Of a stretch of 45,443 nt of DNA, positions 16,856-25,410 are shown piece after piece (the first letter of the stretch is position 1; each line of letters begins with the position of its first letter). Origin of the DNA: Campylobacteraceae bacterium (GTDB lineage: Bacteria; Campylobacterota; Campylobacteria; Campylobacterales; Sulfurovaceae); the NCBI GenBank assembly GCA_027055805.1, contig JALUMR010000026.1, positions 1 through 45,443 of the forward strand. The letters run 5' to 3'. The notes below the pieces were generated by a model. That model was not told where the DNA came from, did no database searches, and saw only the letters and a list, made by a program, of their open reading frames with translations. A program made the position numbers and the translations under genes.

Positions 16856-17803
16856 TTATCTTTTATTTAAAAATGAAATCTTTACCTGTTGTTTTAGCCA
16901 CATTCTATGTTCAATGGCAGGAAAACCTGCATAAGTTTTTCCCCCTTTAAGAGACTTCGTTACACCAGCTTTTCCTGCAATAGTTACAAAATCACCAATA
17001 TGGAGGTGTCCTGATATTGCACTCTGACCACCGATTACAAGATTACGACCAGTAGTAGTAGAACCTGCCATTCCTGATTGACCAGCCATTAGTGAGTACT
17101 CACCTACATCACAGTTATGTCCTATCTGAATAAGATTATCAAGCTTTGTACCTTTACGTATATAAGTTGTACCAAAAACAGCTCTATCAATGGTACAATT
17201 TGCACCTATCTCCACATCATCTTCTATAACAGTATTACCATTTTGATAAATCTTAATATGTTCACCCATTTTTGTATGAGCAAAACCATAGCCATCTGAA
17301 CCTATGACTGTTCCTGCATGAACGATACAATTAAAACCTACTATGGAGTGATGATAAATCGTAACATTTGGATATATAAGTGTATTAGAACCAATACTGA
17401 CATTATCACCAATATAAGTACCAGCCATCACGATTACATTGTCTCCTAAAGTTACATTTTTACCAAAAGATGCACGGGTGGCAATATCACAGCCCTCACC
17501 TATTTTTGGCTCATCAGCTTTGGTCTCAATTTTATGAGCAAAAAACTTTGAAGCCAATGCCAACTTTAAATAGGCTTCATCAGTAACTAAAGCAATAGTA
17601 GTTGCAGGTAATAATTCAACATACTCCTCTGCTATTAAAACAGCTGCTGCTTTGGTATGTGGAAGTTCATTAAGATATTTTTTATCATTAAAAAAAGAGA
17701 TTTGTGTAGGAGTTGCTTCACTAAGCGTGTGAAGTCCAGTTATTTCTATGTCATCACCTGTAAAAGAAATATCTATTTCTTGACATATTTGAGTTAATTT
17801 CAT
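16856..17803 (-). CDS. lpxD: UDP-3-O-acylglucosamine N-acyltransferase LpxD
   Basis: Third step of lipid A synthesis: adds the N-linked acyl chain from acyl-ACP. 315 residues: an N-terminal uridine-binding domain (about 1-95), a left-handed beta-helix of hexapeptide repeats (about 100-270) and a C-terminal helix. The QIGHNCDVGE segment carries the catalytic His. The start is the ATG at 17803, with AGGA before it; an ORF extension up to 17836 would begin inside a palindromic repeat and is not supported. It is 20-50 bases downstream of ilvN, separated by that repeat, so shared transcription with ilvBN is possible. Confidence 0.94.
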   Translation of the reverse strand: MKLTQICQEIDISFTGDDIEITGLHTLSEATPTQISFFNDKKYLNELPHTKAAAVLIAEEYVELLPATTIALVTDEAYLKLALASKFFAHKIETKADEPKIGEGCDIATRASFGKNVTLGDNVIVMAGTYIGDNVSIGSNTLIYPNVTIYHHSIVGFNCIVHAGTVIGSDGYGFAHTKMGEHIKIYQNGNTVIEDDVEIGANCTIDRAVFGTTYIRKGTKLDNLIQIGHNCDVGEYSLMAGQSGMAGSTTTGRNLVIGGQSAISGHLHIGDFVTIAGKAGVTKSLKGGKTYAGFPAIEHRMWLKQQVKISFLNKR

Positions 17804-17820
17804 ATTTTGTCCTATTATAG

Positions 17821-17850
17821 GCAAGGGCAGAGACATCGCTCTGCCCCTAC
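17821..17850. repeat. Small palindrome between ilvN and lpxD
   Basis: A perfect 8-bp hairpin GGGCAGAG, loop ACATCG, CTCTGCCC (17825-17846), in the 50-base spacer between ilvN and lpxD. It is G+C-rich compared with its surroundings and resembles the other intergenic palindromes here in style, though not in sequence. It could attenuate or process the ilvN-lpxD transcript. Confidence 0.5.
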
Positions 17851-17855
17851 ATTTT

Positions 17856-18326
17856 TTATCGTTCTATTGCAACAACCCCACCACGAACAATCTCAATAGG
17901 ATTATAACGTTGTGTAGCCTCTAAAAAGTGTCTTACTCTACAAGGCTCATCTGCAACCATACCAATACATATATTCACGCCAACATTAACAATTCCACCA
18001 TTATAAGCTGCACAAAGAGCCTCTATATCTGCCAAGCTCTCTTCAATAGGAAACTTAACCAATACCATCTCTTTCTCAACCATCTCATCATGTTCTATTA
18101 CCTTATAGACAGGCACAAGTTTATGAAGCTGTTTAGTAATCTGTTCCAATACTCTAGCACTACCTTTGGTTACAATAGTAATATGTGACAAATTAGAGTT
18201 AGGTACAGGAGCTACAGTTAAAGTTTCTATGTTGTACCCACGTCCAGCAAAAAGTCCTGAAATTCTTGAAAGTACAGAACTCTCATTTTCAACCAAAACA
18301 GAGATTACTCTTCTTACATTTTCCAT
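17856..18326 (-). CDS. ilvN: Acetolactate synthase small (regulatory) subunit
   Basis: Regulatory subunit that activates the large subunit and confers feedback inhibition by valine. 156 residues: an N-terminal ACT domain (RRVISVLVENESSVLSRISG, 5-24, with GRGYNIETL) and the C-terminal IlvN domain with the MVKEMVLVKF-like strand and RHFLEATQRYNPIEIVRGG. It is the long IlvH-like form. Its ATG overlaps the ilvB stop (TAATG), preceded by AAGGAG, so subunit ratio is set by coupling. Normal length. Confidence 0.95.
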   Translation of the reverse strand: MENVRRVISVLVENESSVLSRISGLFAGRGYNIETLTVAPVPNSNLSHITIVTKGSARVLEQITKQLHKLVPVYKVIEHDEMVEKEMVLVKFPIEESLADIEALCAAYNGGIVNVGVNICIGMVADEPCRVRHFLEATQRYNPIEIVRGGVVAIER

Positions 18327-20038
18327 TACTTCTCTCCTTTCGTATTATCTTCTTTTTTAGGCAACATCATGTTATATAATGCTCCTGCAGCAGGTACCAT
18401 CGGTAATACATTTTCAAATCGTGCAACTTGCACATTTATAAAGGCAACTTTATCTTTCTCTATGGCATCTTTAATCGCTGCATCAAACTCTGCTTTAGTA
18501 GTAACATCATACCCTATTCCATGACAAGCTTCAGCCAATGCTTTGAAGTTAGGCTGAAAACTCAAATCGGTTTCAGAGTAACGCTCTTCATAAAAAAATG
18601 TTTGCCACTGTCGAACCATTCCAAGGAAATGGTTGTTCAAAATAATATTAATAACAGGAATTTTATATTCAGCAGCTGTTACCAACTCTTGAACATTCAT
18701 TAAAATAGAACCATCACCTGTAATATTTACAACTGTCTTCTCTGGAAATGCTTTTTTAGCACCCAAGGCTGCAGGGAAGCCAAAGCCCATAGTTCCAAGA
18801 CCACCAGAGTTTATCCACTGACGAGGTCTATCAAATGGGTAGTGTTGAGCTGCCCACATTTGATGCTGACCAACATCAGAGGTAATAATGGCTTGTTCAC
18901 CCAAAAGCTCACCAATTCGCTCAATCGCCCATTGAGGCTTAATCACTTTATCTGAATCTACATATGATTGAGGATGTAAGTTATCGTAACGCTCTAAAAC
19001 CTCACGCCAGTCAGTATAACGTTCAGGCTTTATCTTCCCTTCAAGACCTTCAATAAACTTCTCAAGAACATTTGCCAAATCTCCAACAATAGGATAATCA
19101 ACATCTACAAGTTTACCAATATTGGCAGGGTCAATATCTACATGGATAATATCTGCATACTTAGCAAACTCAGAAAGCTTACCTGTAACCCTATCATCAA
19201 ACCTAGCACCCAAAGAGATAACCAAATCGGTCTCTGACATTGCCATATTTGAAGAGTAGTTACCATGCATACCTAACATACCTTGAAGCAGTGGATTTTT
19301 AGCACCCATAACACCACGAGCCATCAAAGTTTCAACAGCTGGAATCTGTCCCATCTCTGCAATTTTACGAACCAAATCACTTGAATCAGATAATGTAACG
19401 CCCCCACCAATATAAAGCAGTGGTTTCTTCGCTTTTAAAATTGCTTCAATGGCTTTTTCAATCTGTCGTTTATTCCCTTTAACTGTGGGTTTGAAACTTG
19501 GAATATCTACACTCTCAGGGTAAACAAACTCTCCAAATTCAGCAGTAATATCTTTAGGGATGTCTACAAGCACAGGTCCTGGTCGTCCAGTACGAGCTAT
19601 ATGAAATGCCTCTTTCATAATACGAGGAAGTTCAGAAAGCTCACGTACCAAATAGTTGTGCTTTGTACAAGGTCGTGAAATACCTACAGCATCAATCTCT
19701 TGAAAACCATCTGTTCCAATAAGTGACAAAGGAACTTGCCCAGAAATTACAACCATAGGAATAGAATCCATATACGCTGTTGCCAAACCAGTCACTGCAT
19801 TGGTAAATCCTGGTCCAGAGGTCACCATGGCAACACCCACATCACCAGTCGCTCTTGCATAACCATCTGCTGCATGAACAGAAGCTTGTTCATGCCTATT
19901 TAAGATGTGTTCAAACCCATCTTGTTTATATATCTCATCATATACGTTCATGATAGCACCACCTGGGTAACCAAAAACGGTCTTTACACCCTCGGCTATC
20001 AGTGCTTCACAAACCATCTGTGCACCGTTCATCTTCAT
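18326..20038 (-). CDS. ilvB: Acetolactate synthase large (catalytic) subunit
   Basis: ThDP-dependent enzyme condensing two pyruvates, or pyruvate and 2-ketobutyrate: the first common step of valine, leucine and isoleucine synthesis. 570 residues with the catalytic Glu50 in NRHEQASVHAADGYARATG, the FAD/ThDP middle domain, and the ThDP-Mg motif GDGSILMN followed by IILNN. All is typical for a biosynthetic AHAS. The ATG at 20038 has GGAG eight bases upstream. The leader contains a 10-bp inverted repeat (20039-20089) whose downstream arm touches the ribosome site, suggesting translational control. ilvN and possibly lpxD follow in the operon. Confidence 0.97.
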   Translation of the reverse strand: MKMNGAQMVCEALIAEGVKTVFGYPGGAIMNVYDEIYKQDGFEHILNRHEQASVHAADGYARATGDVGVAMVTSGPGFTNAVTGLATAYMDSIPMVVISGQVPLSLIGTDGFQEIDAVGISRPCTKHNYLVRELSELPRIMKEAFHIARTGRPGPVLVDIPKDITAEFGEFVYPESVDIPSFKPTVKGNKRQIEKAIEAILKAKKPLLYIGGGVTLSDSSDLVRKIAEMGQIPAVETLMARGVMGAKNPLLQGMLGMHGNYSSNMAMSETDLVISLGARFDDRVTGKLSEFAKYADIIHVDIDPANIGKLVDVDYPIVGDLANVLEKFIEGLEGKIKPERYTDWREVLERYDNLHPQSYVDSDKVIKPQWAIERIGELLGEQAIITSDVGQHQMWAAQHYPFDRPRQWINSGGLGTMGFGFPAALGAKKAFPEKTVVNITGDGSILMNVQELVTAAEYKIPVINIILNNHFLGMVRQWQTFFYEERYSETDLSFQPNFKALAEACHGIGYDVTTKAEFDAAIKDAIEKDKVAFINVQVARFENVLPMVPAAGALYNMMLPKKEDNTKGEK

Positions 20039-20089
20039 GAATTTAGCTCCAATCGTATTGTAATTTTGTGGTGGATTTTAGCTAAATTC
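20039..20089 (-). promoter_or_regulatory. ilvB leader stem-loop covering the ribosome-binding site
   Basis: On the minus strand GAATTTAGCT (20089-20080) is perfectly complementary to AGCTAAATTC (20048-20039). The second arm begins inside the GGAG ribosome site and ends just before the ATG. If it forms, the 10-bp stem with a 31-base loop would hinder ilvB translation; the loop could instead be a binding or antisense target. No leader peptide rich in Ile, Val or Leu is evident. Confidence 0.45.
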
Positions 20090-20185
20090 GGATAAGAAAG
20101 GTCTGAAATCAAATTTTCAAACTCTTATTTTCTAGTATAGAGTAAAGCATAATTTATCTAAAAAATCAACTACTCTTTATATATT

Positions 20186-21298
20186 TTATTGATAATAAGC
20201 ATCAATTCCATCAGCAATGCCCTTAACAAATCTCTCTTGATAGCGTTTGCTTCTTAAGTTTATTAACTCTTTATTATGTGTTAGGTAGCCTGTCTCGATT
20301 AAAACTGCTGGCATGGTTGAACCTAAAAGAACCCAAAAATCAGAACTTTTAACTCCTTTATCATTTAACTTATATCGTTTTCTTACATTAGTTAAAATTT
20401 TACTCCTTATTCCTCTTGCTAATTTTCGTGACTTAGCAATTTTCCATGAACTTGTCATTCTTTTATATGCTGCTACTGAGTAGTAATACTTTCCTTTATA
20501 ATAGGCTCGTCTTTTTCTTACTCTATCTGAATTTTTTAGAGACAAATAAAATACTTCAACACCTTGATACTTTTGTTTAGATTTTCCCTTAGCTGCTGCA
20601 TTTGCATGTATAGATATAAACATCTCTCCATTTCTAGCATTTGCATACTCTGTTCTATCTTTTAGAGACAAATATTTATCATAAGTTCTTGTCATAAAAA
20701 CCTTATAACCTCTATTTTGTAACTCTCTTCTTAATCTTTTTGATATTTCTAAAGTCAAGGTTTTTTCATAAATACCTTTTCCACTAGCACCAACATCTCG
20801 TCCCCCATGACCAGGGTCAATGATAATGGGTTTTTTACCATGATTAATTTTATGTTTCTTTTTTAGATGACTATTTTTTTTATTGTGCTGTTTTTTGGCA
20901 GAATAACCATTTCTGTCTACTTGAGAAGAAGCATTTAAATAAATAGTCAATCTTTTACCATTAATCGAATAATTTTTCTTGTTTTTAGAATAAGATTCAA
21001 TAACAACACGTAAACATTCTTTATTAAATTGTCCAATTCTAAAAGCTTTAACCCCTTTATGTCTATAGTGGGAGATTGTCTTAGTTTTAGGTAATACACC
21101 ATTTTTAACATCATATATATACTTAACCAATCCATTACGTTCTATTGCTAAAGTTTTTATATTCCCAATATTATACTTAAATGTTAAAATAAGCTTGTTA
21201 TTACCTAAAAAAGTATCTCTTAAATAATTATTTGTTTGTGCAAAAAGTGTTTGAGAAAAAATAAAATACAGCAAAACAATAGATAACTTTTTAATCAA
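20186..21298 (-). CDS. N-acetylmuramoyl-L-alanine amidase with AMIN domain
   Basis: Periplasmic zinc amidase that cleaves the stem peptide from MurNAc during cell separation. 370 residues: signal peptide (MIKKLSIVLLYFIFSQTLFA), an AMIN-like domain (about 25-125), a very basic linker (about 128-157) and an Amidase_3 domain. Zinc ligands are His164 (DPGHGG), Glu178 and His231 (SIHANA), with catalytic Glu335 in LIETGYLTH. Two TTG starts are possible; the one at 21298 is ten bases from GGAGG, while the TTG at 21307 is only one base from it, so the inner start is used. AmiC-like. It stands alone, minus strand. Confidence 0.92.
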   Translation of the reverse strand: MIKKLSIVLLYFIFSQTLFAQTNNYLRDTFLGNNKLILTFKYNIGNIKTLAIERNGLVKYIYDVKNGVLPKTKTISHYRHKGVKAFRIGQFNKECLRVVIESYSKNKKNYSINGKRLTIYLNASSQVDRNGYSAKKQHNKKNSHLKKKHKINHGKKPIIIDPGHGGRDVGASGKGIYEKTLTLEISKRLRRELQNRGYKVFMTRTYDKYLSLKDRTEYANARNGEMFISIHANAAAKGKSKQKYQGVEVFYLSLKNSDRVRKRRAYYKGKYYYSVAAYKRMTSSWKIAKSRKLARGIRSKILTNVRKRYKLNDKGVKSSDFWVLLGSTMPAVLIETGYLTHNKELINLRSKRYQERFVKGIADGIDAYYQ

Positions 21299-21502
21299 AA
21301 TAGCCAATCCTCCCCACCTATTAATTTAAAAGATATTTTAACATTTTATAGAGAATACTATGCTATTTTTTTTATTAAATTCAAATTTTAATATTTAGAA
21401 ACAACTTATTTACTCAATTATTCTTAAATATTTTAAAATATTGGTTTTTTATTATTTTATTTATAAATTTTTAATATTATTATTTTATTTTAAGAATAAC
21501 AC

Positions 21503-21518
21503 AATAGTATTTACTATT
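21503..21518 (+). promoter_or_regulatory. Palindrome upstream of the nuclease-like gene
   Basis: AATAGTA, TT, TACTATT: a perfect 7-bp dyad 26 bases before the ATG, inside an AT-rich 245-base spacer (21299-21543) in which I see nothing else defined. It could be an operator overlapping the promoter, but AT-rich DNA gives such dyads by chance. Confidence 0.2.
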
Positions 21519-21543
21519 ACATACATGAAAAGGATATTTTATA

Positions 21544-21963
21544 ATGTCAAATTTATTTAAATCGCAACCTATTGATAATATAAATATTTTATCAAATGAA
21601 TCAACCACAAAAGAAGAGGAAAAAAACTTTAGAAAATATATTGTAGAGTTTTATGAAAAGCAAGGCTATAAAGTTTGGAATCATACTGATGATACTGGTG
21701 AAAACGATAAAGGTATTAATATTATTGCGAAAAAAAATAAAGAGATTCTACTTATTCATTGTCATCTATCGACCATAAATGTTACTACTCATGATTTAAA
21801 AAAGTTTGAAAATCAGCGTAATAAGTTTATTTTAGAAAATCCACTCTTTGAAGGTTATGATATAAATTTACGTTATTCCTTAACTGGGTTCTTTTTAACA
21901 GAAGAGGCTTTTTGGTACATACATGAACATTCAAAAATAATCTCGTATGAAGTTATAAAGTAA
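21544..21963 (+). CDS. Degenerate Mrr-like restriction-endonuclease-fold protein
   Basis: 139 residues. The middle has the Mrr-type PD-(D/E)XK layout: a helix with a Glu, then EKQGYKVW, NDKGINIIAKKNKEILLIHCH and an LKKFENQRNKF helix. In active members the core reads D-x-G-[IV]-D followed by IQCK. Here the metal-binding Asp is Asn59 and the Gln-x-Lys is His72-Cys-His74, so nuclease chemistry is probably lost. It could be a DNA- or protein-binding relic with a new job. AAAAGGA precedes the ATG. It converges with ppk2, 3 bases apart, and has no methylase neighbour. The fold assignment rests on pattern only. Confidence 0.6.
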   Translation: MSNLFKSQPIDNINILSNESTTKEEEKNFRKYIVEFYEKQGYKVWNHTDDTGENDKGINIIAKKNKEILLIHCHLSTINVTTHDLKKFENQRNKFILENPLFEGYDINLRYSLTGFFLTEEAFWYIHEHSKIISYEVIK

Positions 21964-21966
21964 AGA

Positions 21967-22770
21967 TTAGGCAAAAAAAGTCAAAACCTTCTCATCGACC
22001 CCTTTAATAAGTTCATTATCTCTATTTTCATACTCAATATTGGACAAAATAAATCGAATCAAATTAAGTCTTGCTCTCTTTTTATCATTTGCATCCAACA
22101 TACACCATGGAGCATGTTCTGTTCCTGACTTCTTAAACATTTTATCTCTAAGCTCTACATATCGGTCATACTCTTGATGTGATTTATAGTCCAAATCAGA
22201 AAGTTTCCACGATTTCAAAGGATCAGCCTCTCTATCTTTAAGTCTTTTAGCCTGTGTCTTATGTGAGATGTTTAGATAGAACTTAAACACCATCACCCCA
22301 TCGTCTACCAACATCTTCTCTACATCATTAACTTGAGCATAAAAAAGCTTATGTTGCTCCTCTGTACAAAAAGCAAAAACCTCTTCTATCCCTGCTCTGT
22401 TATACCAAGACCTATCAAAGCAAACTATCTCACCAGCATTAGGTATTTGTTTTAAATGACGCTGAAAATACCACTGTCCAAGCTCTTTAGAGTTAGGTTT
22501 AGGTAATGCAATAGAACGTGCTTCACGAGGATTCCAAAAACGATTAAGAGACTTAATAGAAGAACTCTTTCCACCTGTATCCATTCCTTCAAATATAATA
22601 AGTAACCGTCTATTATTGTCTATAATCCACTTTTGAAGTTTGACCAGCTCTAAATGAAGTTTTAATAACTCTTTATTATAGAATTTTGTCTCAATATTTC
22701 CATTTTTTTTATATACATTTTTAGCTCTCTCTTCATACTCTGGAAGGTTTTTTGTATACTCTACTCTCAT
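21967..22770 (-). CDS. ppk2: Polyphosphate kinase 2
   Basis: Transfers phosphate between polyphosphate and nucleoside diphosphates or monophosphates. 267 residues of the PPK2 family: the Walker A region FEGMDTGGK (60-68), NPREARSIALPKP (80-92), WYFQRHLKQIP (100-110) and the Walker B/lid FDRSWYNRAGIEEVF (118-132). Most members have GRDAAGKGG where this has GMDTGGKSS, so the loop Arg is Met63; the catalytic Lys68 is kept. One-domain form, normal length. The ribosome site GGAG is well placed. It is last in the mog-lolA-rmuC set. Substrate class (ADP/GDP or AMP) cannot be set from sequence alone. Confidence 0.9.
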   Translation of the reverse strand: MRVEYTKNLPEYEERAKNVYKKNGNIETKFYNKELLKLHLELVKLQKWIIDNNRRLLIIFEGMDTGGKSSSIKSLNRFWNPREARSIALPKPNSKELGQWYFQRHLKQIPNAGEIVCFDRSWYNRAGIEEVFAFCTEEQHKLFYAQVNDVEKMLVDDGVMVFKFYLNISHKTQAKRLKDREADPLKSWKLSDLDYKSHQEYDRYVELRDKMFKKSGTEHAPWCMLDANDKKRARLNLIRFILSNIEYENRDNELIKGVDEKVLTFFA

Positions 22771-22771
22771 T

Positions 22772-24346
22772 TTAATCTCCTCTTATCTCTGAAGGAATTT
22801 TTTTACTCGTCTTTGCACCCAGCTCTTTAAGTTGCTCTACTTGGTTAACAATGTTACCTCTTCCTCCACTAAGACGCTTTTTTGCTGTCTCAAACGTTCC
22901 TTGAAGCGTATCGAACTGTTTAGATATTTTTACCATATCTTCTGAAAAATTTGCAAACTTATCATACAAAGCACCTGCTCTTTTAGCTATCTCTTTTGCA
23001 TTTTGATTTTGTTTTTCATACTTCCAAACATTTTCTATGGCTCTAAGACCTATAAGCAAGGTAGTTGGTCCAACAAGTAGTATCTGCTTCTTAAAAGCAT
23101 CATCATACAGTGTTGGGTCATTCTCTAGTGCTAAAGCCAATGCACCCTCTATAGGTACAAACATAAAGATAAAATCTAAACTATTAATACCTAAAAGTTT
23201 TTCATAGTTTTTAGATGACAAATCTTTAATATGACTTCGTATTGATTTAATATGTTCAGACAAGTAGAGTTCTTTTGTTTTTGAGTGTTCAGCAGAGATA
23301 AATTTTTCATAAGCATTAAGTGATGTTTTCGCATCTATTATTAGGTCTCTTTTATCTGGTAAATGTACCAACACATCTGGTCTATAGCTTTTACCCTCAT
23401 CATTTCGTAAAGCAACTTCTCTTGTATACTCTATTCCTTTTCGTAACCCCGAAGACTCTAAAACTTTTTCAAGAATCATCTCTCCCCAAACGCCTTGTTG
23501 CTTATTACCACCTTTTAAAGCATTGGTTAAGTTGATAGCATCTTGGCTAATTTGCTGATTGAGCTCTTTTAAAGAGATTATCTCCTGCTTAAGCATTGCT
23601 CTATCTTTAGATTCTGTATTATAAAGTATATTTATCTCTTTTTTAAACTCATTTATTTGACTCTCCATCGGTTTTATAATGGCACTCAAGTTCTCTTGAC
23701 TCAACTTTGAAAAATCTTTTGAATTTCCTTCAAATATTTTAGATGCTAGAAGCGTAAATTCTTCTTTTAACTCACCCTTATGCTCTTTCATCATCTGAAT
23801 TTTTTCGAGATTTTGCTTTTTTTGTTCACGAACTTCTACAGCAGACTCTCTTAGTTGCATATTAAGACGATTGTTGTCATTAACTAAGTTCTCATTACGT
23901 TTCTTAGAAAGTTCATGCTTCTCTAATAGTTTATGATAATCTTTTTCAAGTAAATCAAAATGAATAGCTGCTTGGTCTATACTGTTTTTTTGTGCAAGAG
24001 TAATTTCAATATGCTCTTTTTCTTCATTTACTATTTGTTCTTTTAACCTACTAATGGTCTCTTCAGAAAGTCGAAGTGATTCTTTACTTTCAGCAAAAAA
24101 CTCAAGTTCTCGTTTTAAATCTATATTTAAAATTTTCTCTTCAGTCCAAGCTTTATCTATTAAAGCAATTTTTGCATCTTTTGCATCGTCTATCTCTTTT
24201 GCCCGTTCGAGAATGCTTGTTAAAGTTTTTATTTTACTTAAAAATATAACTATTATTGTCGAAATTAAAAATGTAATAAGGAGGAAAAGCCCCAAAATTA
24301 TAAAAAATTCATTATTCATTTCAAAATTAGTTAATAGTTTATCCAA
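22772..24346 (-). CDS. rmuC: RmuC family DNA recombination protein
   Basis: Membrane-tethered nuclease-like protein that limits DNA inversions and rearrangement. 524 residues: a transmembrane helix (about 15-35), a long coiled coil (about 40-215), and the RmuC catalytic region with KQQGVWGEMILEKVLE and YRPDVLVHLPDK..LIIDAKTSL, a PD-(D/E)XK pattern with Asp, Asp and Lys in place. A second ATG lies nine codons in but lacks a ribosome site, so the first is used. It sits 3 bases after lolA and 1 base before ppk2. Confidence 0.92.
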   Translation of the reverse strand: MDKLLTNFEMNNEFFIILGLFLLITFLISTIIVIFLSKIKTLTSILERAKEIDDAKDAKIALIDKAWTEEKILNIDLKRELEFFAESKESLRLSEETISRLKEQIVNEEKEHIEITLAQKNSIDQAAIHFDLLEKDYHKLLEKHELSKKRNENLVNDNNRLNMQLRESAVEVREQKKQNLEKIQMMKEHKGELKEEFTLLASKIFEGNSKDFSKLSQENLSAIIKPMESQINEFKKEINILYNTESKDRAMLKQEIISLKELNQQISQDAINLTNALKGGNKQQGVWGEMILEKVLESSGLRKGIEYTREVALRNDEGKSYRPDVLVHLPDKRDLIIDAKTSLNAYEKFISAEHSKTKELYLSEHIKSIRSHIKDLSSKNYEKLLGINSLDFIFMFVPIEGALALALENDPTLYDDAFKKQILLVGPTTLLIGLRAIENVWKYEKQNQNAKEIAKRAGALYDKFANFSEDMVKISKQFDTLQGTFETAKKRLSGGRGNIVNQVEQLKELGAKTSKKIPSEIRGD

Positions 24347-24349
24347 TAT

Positions 24350-24919
24350 TTATCCCTCTATGATATCGTACCCTTTGGGTGCTTGACACTCTAGTTTTGT
24401 TACATCAAACGACCTACTATTGTAAGTCATGTTATTAAATATAATTTTGACACCATTGTCTAAATTATCAACATAAACAATTTTACTCAGCTGTTCGTTC
24501 TTATCTAATGTAATAATATACTCTGTCTCTTTATATGTTGCTTTATAATCAACATTTGTTATCTTTTGTGCAACTTTTAAGATGGCTTCTAAGTTAATAC
24601 CCTCATCAACTACATAATTAGAAACTTGTTCTAAGTCATGGTCTACCACCACAAGTTGTACACCATCAGTACAAACTTCTTTTTTTGTAGGAGAATTGTA
24701 ATTCCACTTAAACAGACTGTTACTATAGTTTTGCTCTGCTCCAGAACTGTTAAGGAAAGTCTCTTTTGTATTCTGAAATAAAACATTTCCATTATACTTA
24801 ATAACTTTTCCCTTATCATTGGTAATACTCTGTTGAAAATCTGTTTCAAAGTTATTCGGAAGGGTAATCTCGGCATGAAGTGTCATAGCCAGTAGTATAA
24901 GTGTTAATATTAATTTCAT
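24350..24919 (-). CDS. lolA: Outer-membrane lipoprotein carrier LolA
   Basis: Periplasmic chaperone moving lipoproteins from LolCDE to the outer membrane. 189 residues: signal peptide (MKLILTLILLAMTLHA), then the family-opening NNFETDFQQSITNDKGKVIKY and a set of beta strands (FKWNYNSPTKKEV, VQLVVVDHDLEQVSNY). The sequence is divergent from E. coli LolA but the layout is right for Campylobacterota, where LolB is absent. It lies between two tiny proteins and rmuC on the minus strand. The window encodes several lipoproteins that would be its clients. Confidence 0.88.
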   Translation of the reverse strand: MKLILTLILLAMTLHAEITLPNNFETDFQQSITNDKGKVIKYNGNVLFQNTKETFLNSSGAEQNYSNSLFKWNYNSPTKKEVCTDGVQLVVVDHDLEQVSNYVVDEGINLEAILKVAQKITNVDYKATYKETEYIITLDKNEQLSKIVYVDNLDNGVKIIFNNMTYNSRSFDVTKLECQAPKGYDIIEG

Positions 24920-24973
24920 TTTTTGTCCTTTTTACTATTAAATATATTTAAAATTTTGCCACAAAATCGTGGA

Positions 24974-25204
24974 TTAAATAAAAGATAACCCAGCCATTAA
25001 AATAATAGAGAGAAAAATTACATAGCCATATTTTGGATTTTTTGTCTTCATTGCCTTATACATACTCCAAAAGAGAACGCCGATTAAAAGCAAAGAGCTT
25101 AATAACCATGGTAACAGCCAAGGCATAGAATCATCAGCATTCAACTTTTCAGTTGCAAAAAGTGATAGATTACTTAAAAGTGAAATTAATGCTATTTTTC
25201 TCAT
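24974..25204 (-). CDS. Small membrane protein, unknown
   Basis: 76 residues: a signal-like first helix (MRKIALISLLSNLSLFA), a short NADDSMP segment, then two hydrophobic helices (about 28-48 and 59-76) split by a basic loop KAMKTKNPKYG. It ends in the membrane. Its ATG overlaps the stop of the 69-residue gene (ATGA), so the two are translated together. Function not recognised; the envelope setting beside lolA may be relevant. Confidence 0.65.
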   Translation of the reverse strand: MRKIALISLLSNLSLFATEKLNADDSMPWLLPWLLSSLLLIGVLFWSMYKAMKTKNPKYGYVIFLSIILMAGLSFI

Positions 25205-25410
25205 TTTTCCAAGTCCTCTTTTGCCAATTTATCGACCATTTTAATACTCTCTAGTGCATTTTCTAAAATTTGCTTTGTAGATTTTAAAGGTTTCATATGA
25301 AGATTGGTATATTTTTTATCCAAACTTTCATCCATTAAAACTTTCATCACCTCTTTTTCTAATTCAGAATAAATCTCTTGAAGCTTCTGCTCAATAAACT
25401 CTACATTCAT
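25201..25410 (-). CDS. Small helical protein, unknown
   Basis: 69 charged residues predicted as two helices (about 3-25 and 42-68), with no membrane or signal segment and no cysteines. Coupled both ways: its start overlaps the mog stop (TAATG) and its stop overlaps the next ATG (ATGA). Such tight packing argues it is real. It is cytosolic by composition. I recognise no family. Confidence 0.65.
   Translation of the reverse strand: MNVEFIEQKLQEIYSELEKEVMKVLMDESLDKKYTNLHMKPLKSTKQILENALESIKMVDKLAKEDLEK

Noticed and set aside
17804-17836. Eleven-residue N-terminal extension of LpxD
   Set aside because: The extension would start inside the GGGCAGAG palindrome and precedes a good AGGA site for the ATG at 17803.
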